17,952 nucleotides of DNA, taken from Syntrophomonadaceae bacterium (GTDB taxonomy: Bacteria > Bacillota > Dethiobacteria > DTU022). How positions within the stretch are numbered: the first letter of the stretch is position 1; each line of letters opens with the position of its first letter. A program made the position numbers and the translations under genes. The stretch spans positions 1 through 17,952 of the forward strand of contig PWEB01000123.1 in NCBI GenBank assembly GCA_003553305.1, written 5' to 3'. Below the pieces are notes generated by a model. The model was not told the origin of the DNA. It ran no database searches and saw only the letters and a program-made list of their open reading frames with translations. This document shows positions 13,753-17,952 of this stretch, in pieces.

Positions 13753-16269
13753 ATGTCTGACCGGGAAATAAATCCGGCGGATATAGATAATCTTACCCTG
13801 GCCGATGTTATTGATGTTGAAGCAGTGCAGGCCATGATGGATGATTTTTTTAGTTTTGTCGGAATCGGAATGACCATTATTGATATGAAAGGTAATATTC
13901 TTGTCCGTACCGGGTGGCAGGAGATCTGCACCAGCTTTCATCGCGTTCATCCGGAATCAGCAAAACACTGTGTTGAAAGTGATACCAAGCTTGTTAAAGA
14001 TATTGCCGAAGGAGAATTCAGGCTATACAGATGCAAGAACAATATGTGGGATATAGCAACTCCTATCATTATTAACGGTAAAAGACTTGGCAATTTATTT
14101 TTGGGACAATTCTTTTTTGCAGATGAAACAGTTGATTATGAGCAATATAGAACCCAGGCCAGAAAATATGGGTTTGAGGAAAAGGAATATTTAAAAGCTT
14201 TGGAAAAAGTTCCCCGCTGGGACAGGACTACCGTGTACAAAGTGATGAGTTTTTATGTCAAACTGATCCATATGTTGTCAAGTCAAAGCTGCAGCAATAT
14301 TGAGCTGGTCCGTTTGCTATCGGATTTAGATGCTATCAATGCCAAGCAAAAAAAAGCGGAAAAGGATCTGTCCAGAGAAGCGCAGCTGCGAACAGTCCTC
14401 CTGGACAATATTCCCAGCTGTGTCGCTTATATTCTGAAAAAAGATACGCGGGAAATTATTGCCGCTAATAAAACCGGTCGTGCTGTTGGTGGCCTGCCCG
14501 GTCAGACATGTTACCGGGTAAGCGGTAAGCGTGATGATCCCTGCCCGTTTTGCCTGGCCCATAAAGTGTGGGAAACGGGCCAGATTCAACGAACCGAAGT
14601 TTATTACCTGGATAAATGGTTCGAAGGGATTTGGGCCCCGTATTCGGAGGATTTATATGTGCATTACATTTTTGATATCACTGAACGCAAGAAAACTGAA
14701 TATGACTTGCAATATCGTCTGCAATTCGAAAAAATGATTGCAAACCTTTCTTCTCATTTGGTCAGTCTGCCGGCAGAAAGATTAATGGAAGGTATAAATC
14801 ATGTCCTTAAACTGGCTGGTCAATTTTTCGAAGTCGACCGTTGTTACATCTTTCAGTTTTCTGAGAATGGGTTAAGCCGGAGTATGACCCACGAATGGTG
14901 TACAAAAGATGTTGAGACACTGATTTCAAAACTGCAGGATCAACCGTTGAATTGTCTTCCCCGGTGGGCAGAAATAATTAAATCAAAAAAAATGGTGTGC
15001 ATTACCGATCTGCAAAGCTTACTGCCGGAATTCGAGAAAGAATGGCAAATATTTACCTCTCAAAACTTACGATCTGTTATTTCTGTACCCTTAATCAAGG
15101 AAGGCAAAGTATTTGGAGCATTAGGTTTTGATACAATCCGGGAGAAGAAAGAATGGACCGAAGAGCATGAGACTATTCTTTCAGTGATTGCAGAAATAAT
15201 CTCTAACGCTCTGTCGAGGTATTCTGACCATCTAAAGATCTATTACATGACTTACCATGACCAATTAACAGGACTCTATAATCGGAGATTTCTCGAAGAA
15301 GAAATGAAGAGGCTGAATACCGGCAGACAATTGCCTGTTTCCCTGATCATGACCGACTTAAACGGCCTTAAACTTATTAACGATGCCTATGGCCACAATA
15401 TCGGTGATCAGCATTTAAAGTACGCTGCAAAAATATTGAAAATTGCCTGCCGTGAAGAAGATATCATTGCCCGCTGGGGCGGTGATGAGTTTGTAATTAT
15501 TTTACCCCAAACATCTAAGAAAGAAGCAAAAGCCATTGCTCAAAGAGTGATCAATACTGCGAGTGAATTTTTTGTAAAAGAAATTCCGATTTCCATGTCC
15601 CTGGGTATAGCGGTCAACGAAAGTGGACAAATGGACTTGAGTGAGATTTTAATCGATGCAGAAGACGATATGTACTGGCAAAAGTCAAGTAAACCCCGTA
15701 GTATTAGGAGTACTGTCCTCGAAAATCTCTTAAAAACTCTGGAAGCGAAAAGTTATGAGACAGAAGTGCATACCCGCAGAATGCAAAAGGCTGCCCAATT
15801 AATCGGTGTTCAAATCTCACTTTCTGACGCTGAACTGAACAGGCTGAACTTACTGATTACCCTGCATGATATCGGCAAGATAAACATTCCTGAAGAAGTA
15901 TTAAATAAAAGTGAGGATTTAACAGAAAAAGAGTGGGCTATGATCAAAAAACATTCGGAAACTGGCTTTAGAATTGCCCAGGCTACAGAAGATTTTGCAT
16001 GTGTGGCCGAAGAGATCCTTGCTCACCATGAAAGATGGGACGGATCTGGTTATCCGCGGGGATTAAGCAATGGGCAGATACCTTTACTGGCTCGCATCAT
16101 CAATATTGCTGATGCATATGAGGTGATGAGTAACAGGCGACCTTATAAGAAGGCGCTAGCGAAAAATGAAATAGCTGCTGAATTTAAAAGATGTGCAGGT
16201 AAGCAGTTTGACCCGGATCTGATCGAGATCTTTCTGGAGATTTTAGAACGTCAGTCATTGAATGAATAA
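13753..16269 (+). CDS. PocR-PAS-GAF-GGDEF-HD-GYP cyclic-di-GMP enzyme
   Basis: The protein (838 residues from this ATG) has five domains. A PocR-type ligand domain spans about 15-190 (FHRVHPESAKHCVESD, YRCKNNMWDIATPI, GNLFLGQFFF). A PAS-like domain with a CPFC pair spans about 210-320. A GAF domain spans about 330-490 (ISVPLIKEGKVFGALGFD). A GGDEF cyclase spans about 500-640 with intact GGDEF at 576-580 and the inhibitory I-site REED at 567-570. An HD-GYP phosphodiesterase spans about 655-830 with HDIGK at 705-709 and HHERWDGSGYP at 758-768. Both opposing activities therefore look intact. No membrane segments are seen; it should be a cytosolic sensor. Riboswitch 2 lies upstream, so its product may regulate its own synthesis. 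The reading frame is open back to 13675, with a strong GGGGAGTGA (13666-13674) ahead of an in-frame CTG at 13681; that may be the true start, adding 24 residues. Confidence 0.92.
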   Translation: MSDREINPADIDNLTLADVIDVEAVQAMMDDFFSFVGIGMTIIDMKGNILVRTGWQEICTSFHRVHPESAKHCVESDTKLVKDIAEGEFRLYRCKNNMWDIATPIIINGKRLGNLFLGQFFFADETVDYEQYRTQARKYGFEEKEYLKALEKVPRWDRTTVYKVMSFYVKLIHMLSSQSCSNIELVRLLSDLDAINAKQKKAEKDLSREAQLRTVLLDNIPSCVAYILKKDTREIIAANKTGRAVGGLPGQTCYRVSGKRDDPCPFCLAHKVWETGQIQRTEVYYLDKWFEGIWAPYSEDLYVHYIFDITERKKTEYDLQYRLQFEKMIANLSSHLVSLPAERLMEGINHVLKLAGQFFEVDRCYIFQFSENGLSRSMTHEWCTKDVETLISKLQDQPLNCLPRWAEIIKSKKMVCITDLQSLLPEFEKEWQIFTSQNLRSVISVPLIKEGKVFGALGFDTIREKKEWTEEHETILSVIAEIISNALSRYSDHLKIYYMTYHDQLTGLYNRRFLEEEMKRLNTGRQLPVSLIMTDLNGLKLINDAYGHNIGDQHLKYAAKILKIACREEDIIARWGGDEFVIILPQTSKKEAKAIAQRVINTASEFFVKEIPISMSLGIAVNESGQMDLSEILIDAEDDMYWQKSSKPRSIRSTVLENLLKTLEAKSYETEVHTRRMQKAAQLIGVQISLSDAELNRLNLLITLHDIGKINIPEEVLNKSEDLTEKEWAMIKKHSETGFRIAQATEDFACVAEEILAHHERWDGSGYPRGLSNGQIPLLARIINIADAYEVMSNRRPYKKALAKNEIAAEFKRCAGKQFDPDLIEIFLEILERQSLNE

Positions 16270-16288
16270 TTAAGAATAATTATTACCA

Positions 16289-16444
16289 GTGGCAAGGAAG
16301 CAGGTCATCCGGCAATGGCAAATCAATGCAGACTTAGACAAGCGCTTGCAGATATCCTTGCCAGAAGGGCAACAAAGACTTGCTAGACGTATCGATGTGG
16401 TATACGAACAGGTTGCGAGTCTCACTGAATTAGAACTGAAGTAA
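16289..16444 (+). CDS. Possible short ORF, function unknown
   Basis: The 299-bp gap after the cyclase gene holds a GTG-initiated frame of 51 residues containing DKRLQISLPEGQQRLARRID and VVYEQVASLTELELK. Composition is protein-like, but no ribosome site precedes the GTG and the frame starts just after a stop. It may be a small gene or the tail of a lost one. Confidence 0.3.
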   Translation: MARKQVIRQWQINADLDKRLQISLPEGQQRLARRIDVVYEQVASLTELELK

Positions 16445-16477
16445 ATAACGGGTTTATCGAGCTAGAGTGTAATATTG

Positions 16478-16526
16478 ATATGAATCATATTTCATCCCAC
16501 TAGATAAGTTTTTTTTAATGTATAAT
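16478..16526 (+). promoter_or_regulatory. Possible promoter and operator of the GNAT gene
   Basis: A perfect -10 hexamer TATAAT is at 16521-16526, 43 bp before the GNAT start; no good -35 is seen at the right distance. Upstream, ATATGA-a-TCATAT (16478-16490) is a perfect palindrome with one central base, a candidate operator. Confidence 0.35.
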
Positions 16527-16568
16527 GCTTATAACAGCTGATCAGGAAAAGGCCGGTGTAAGATACCT

Positions 16569-17450
16569 TTGAATTTCATTATTACAAAAGCAACCCCTGT
16601 TGATAAAGAAGCCATAGTAAACTTAAGTCTCCATTTTCAAAATGATTATCTCGACCGGGTAGTCGACCGATGGATTAAAGAAGAATCCGGAGGTCTTTAC
16701 CTGGCCTGGCATGAAGGTGATCTGGTAGCTTGTTGTGCCCTTTCTTTCTTGTCTGCAACTGAAGGTTGGCTCCATGGCATGCGTGTTCATCCGGACTACC
16801 GGAGGCAGGGAATTGCCTATAAATTAAACAGTTACTTGCTTGAAGTGGCAAGAAATGAGGGCTTGAAGGTTATTCGGCTGCTCACAGCACCGGATAATTA
16901 CCAGGCTTTAGGGGTGGCCGAGGGGTTGGGTTTTTCGGTTACCGGGGCTAAGCGGCAAATCATTTACCGGGCAACGCTTAACCGCACTGCATGCGCTGCT
17001 CCCGAAAACTCCATAACATTAAAGCTGTGTTCTGAATCAGACCTGTCTGATCTCAAAAGATTTATATCATCCGGGCCGGCTTCTGAAGCTTTAAATAGCT
17101 TGATATTTTGCCCCGGATTCATTTGCCGTACCCTTACTGATCAGTATCTGTTAGAGGCTATTAGAAGAGAAGAGGTTTATCTATTCTCCGGCCAGGGTTC
17201 TGGGTGGGGGATGATGGTAGTGGTTAAAGATAAACTTGAAGACCACCTGGTCTTAGGATATTTAGATGCACCGGTTGAAGACCTGCCCTCCCTGTTTTTA
17301 ATGATCAATCAGTGGGCAGAGGAAGGGTATCAGTATTATAGTTTTAATTTGCTTCAAAAGCAGCACGAAGTTCTGCAGTCATACCTGGAAAATACTTTTG
17401 GCAAATATGAGACTGAGCAATTTTTAGTAATGGGAAAAAGCTTAAACTGA
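16569..17450 (+). CDS. GNAT-family N-acetyltransferase
   Basis: This 293-residue protein has an N-terminal GNAT fold (about 1-150). The acetyl-CoA loop is RRQGIAYKLNSYLLE near 79, preceded by the strand WLHGMRVHPDY, with the later LGVAEGLGF motif. The second half (about 155-293) is similar in length and hydrophobic pattern (YLFSGQGSGWGMMVV, YYSFNLLQKQHEVL) and may be a degenerate second acetyltransferase domain, as in tandem GNATs. The substrate cannot be predicted. The TTG at 16569 fits the first conserved residues (NFIITKATPVDKEAI); its ribosome site is weak (GGTG, 16555-16558). It stands alone with its own probable promoter. Confidence 0.83.
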   Translation: MNFIITKATPVDKEAIVNLSLHFQNDYLDRVVDRWIKEESGGLYLAWHEGDLVACCALSFLSATEGWLHGMRVHPDYRRQGIAYKLNSYLLEVARNEGLKVIRLLTAPDNYQALGVAEGLGFSVTGAKRQIIYRATLNRTACAAPENSITLKLCSESDLSDLKRFISSGPASEALNSLIFCPGFICRTLTDQYLLEAIRREEVYLFSGQGSGWGMMVVVKDKLEDHLVLGYLDAPVEDLPSLFLMINQWAEEGYQYYSFNLLQKQHEVLQSYLENTFGKYETEQFLVMGKSLN

Positions 17451-17454
17451 TCTA

Positions 17455-17610
17455 TTAAGGGTCGGTCACTTTATAAAGATTGATTTCCGGAGCCATGGCA
17501 CCAGATATCAAATATGCGGCATTCAACGCATATAGAACCTGAACTTCAGCTTGTTCCACCTGCTGCTTTGTGATATCTTGAGTTTTACAACGTATAGTGC
17601 GGTTGGATAA
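17455..17610 (-). pseudogene. Minus-strand gene relic
   Basis: The complement of this gap reads DITKQQVEQAEVQVLYALNA followed by AYLISGAMAPEINLYKVTDP and a TAA at 17455-17457. It is strongly protein-like. The frame is closed upstream by a stop at 17611-17613 and has no credible start codon, so it appears to be the C-terminal piece of a lost gene. It overlaps the leader of the DUF362 gene on the other strand. Confidence 0.35.
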
Positions 17611-17629
17611 TTAATAGGAGGCATTATTT

Positions 17630-17952
17630 ATGATGAACGCCGGTAAACAGTTTAGAGTATCCCTGGTCAAGACTGGAAAAAGGGAGGAGGGGATCAGGAA
17701 AAGTGTAGAGCTGCTCGACATCAATCCGGTCCAGGGCAAAAAAGTAATCCTCAAGCCAAATTTTAACACCGCTGACCCTTACCCGGGTTCTACTGATCCG
17801 GAAACCTTGCGGGAGCTGATTAAATATTTACAGGAACTGGGTGCAGAAAAAATCACCATCGGCGAAAGAAGCGGTCCGGTTCAAACTTCTGAAGTTATGG
17901 AGAAACTGGGAGCTTACAAAATTGCTGAAGAACTTGGAACAGAGATAATCAA
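17630..17952 (+). CDS. DUF362-family protein, 5' part
   Basis: The gene runs off the window after about 107 residues. The start reads MMNAGKQFRVSLVKTGKREE, then KKVILKPNFNTADPYPGSTD and EKITIGERSGPVQTSEVMEK, the opening of DUF362 proteins, in which the KPN and the acidic/glycine motif are conserved. The family is found in many anaerobes, often with iron-sulfur domains further on, and its biochemical role is not settled. AGGAGG (17616-17621) precedes the ATG at 17630 by 8 nt; a second ATG follows immediately. Whether this protein has a ferredoxin domain cannot be seen. Confidence 0.8.
   Translation, partial: MMNAGKQFRVSLVKTGKREEGIRKSVELLDINPVQGKKVILKPNFNTADPYPGSTDPETLRELIKYLQELGAEKITIGERSGPVQTSEVMEKLGAYKIAEELGTEII

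Noticed and set aside
17584..17611. TTTACA / GATAAT as promoter for the DUF362 gene
   Set aside because: Spacing is acceptable, but the transcript would start inside the ribosome site AGGAGG, so it cannot serve this gene well.

Overview
The window looks like a chromosomal stretch from a Gram-positive, Clostridia-type member of the Bacillota. The evidence is moderate AT content, strong GGAGG-type ribosome binding sites, frequent TTG and GTG starts, sigma-A-like promoters, two class I cyclic-di-GMP (GEMM) riboswitches, and protein families common in anaerobic Firmicutes (PocR/GGDEF/HD-GYP, DUF362, SNF2 paired with SWIM). No genus can be named from the sequence alone.

Layout. (1) 1-1050 is a small defence/toxin-antitoxin zone: an intact RelB/RelE-type pair (203-693) with its own promoter and palindromic operator, then the wreck of a second, PIN-domain (VapBC-like) pair. 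(2) 1040-4912 holds a SNF2-family helicase and a SWIM zinc-finger protein with a C-terminal helix-turn-helix, a recurrent bacterial pair of unknown cellular role. (3) 4911-6686 is a scarred region. A 691-bp block carrying a decayed IS256-type transposase fragment and the start of the next gene occurs twice; the first copy has lost exactly 283 bp between two 10-bp direct repeats. A small heptad-repeat coiled-coil gene lies between the copies. (4) 6654-11415 encodes surface polysaccharide functions: an O-antigen ligase/polymerase-like membrane protein with C-terminal TPRs, and a two-part protein joining a CDP-glycerol glycerophosphotransferase-like domain to a Stealth-type sugar-phosphate transferase. 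(5) 11416-16269 is a cyclic-di-GMP module. Riboswitch 1 precedes a sigma-70-like protein whose region 4 appears replaced by a PilO-like domain, followed by a small disordered protein with a FlgM-like motif. Riboswitch 2 precedes a PocR-PAS-GAF-GGDEF-HD-GYP enzyme predicted to make and/or destroy cyclic-di-GMP. (6) 16270-17952 holds a possible short ORF, a GNAT acetyltransferase, a minus-strand gene relic and the start of a DUF362 protein.

The most interesting part is the cyclic-di-GMP module. Two closely similar riboswitches, each followed by an intrinsic terminator, put a sigma/PilO chimera and a cyclic-di-GMP turnover enzyme under the same second messenger. This could link surface or pilus status, transcription and cyclic-di-GMP level in one feedback circuit. 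The domain calls come from reading motifs by eye; the circuit itself is inference.
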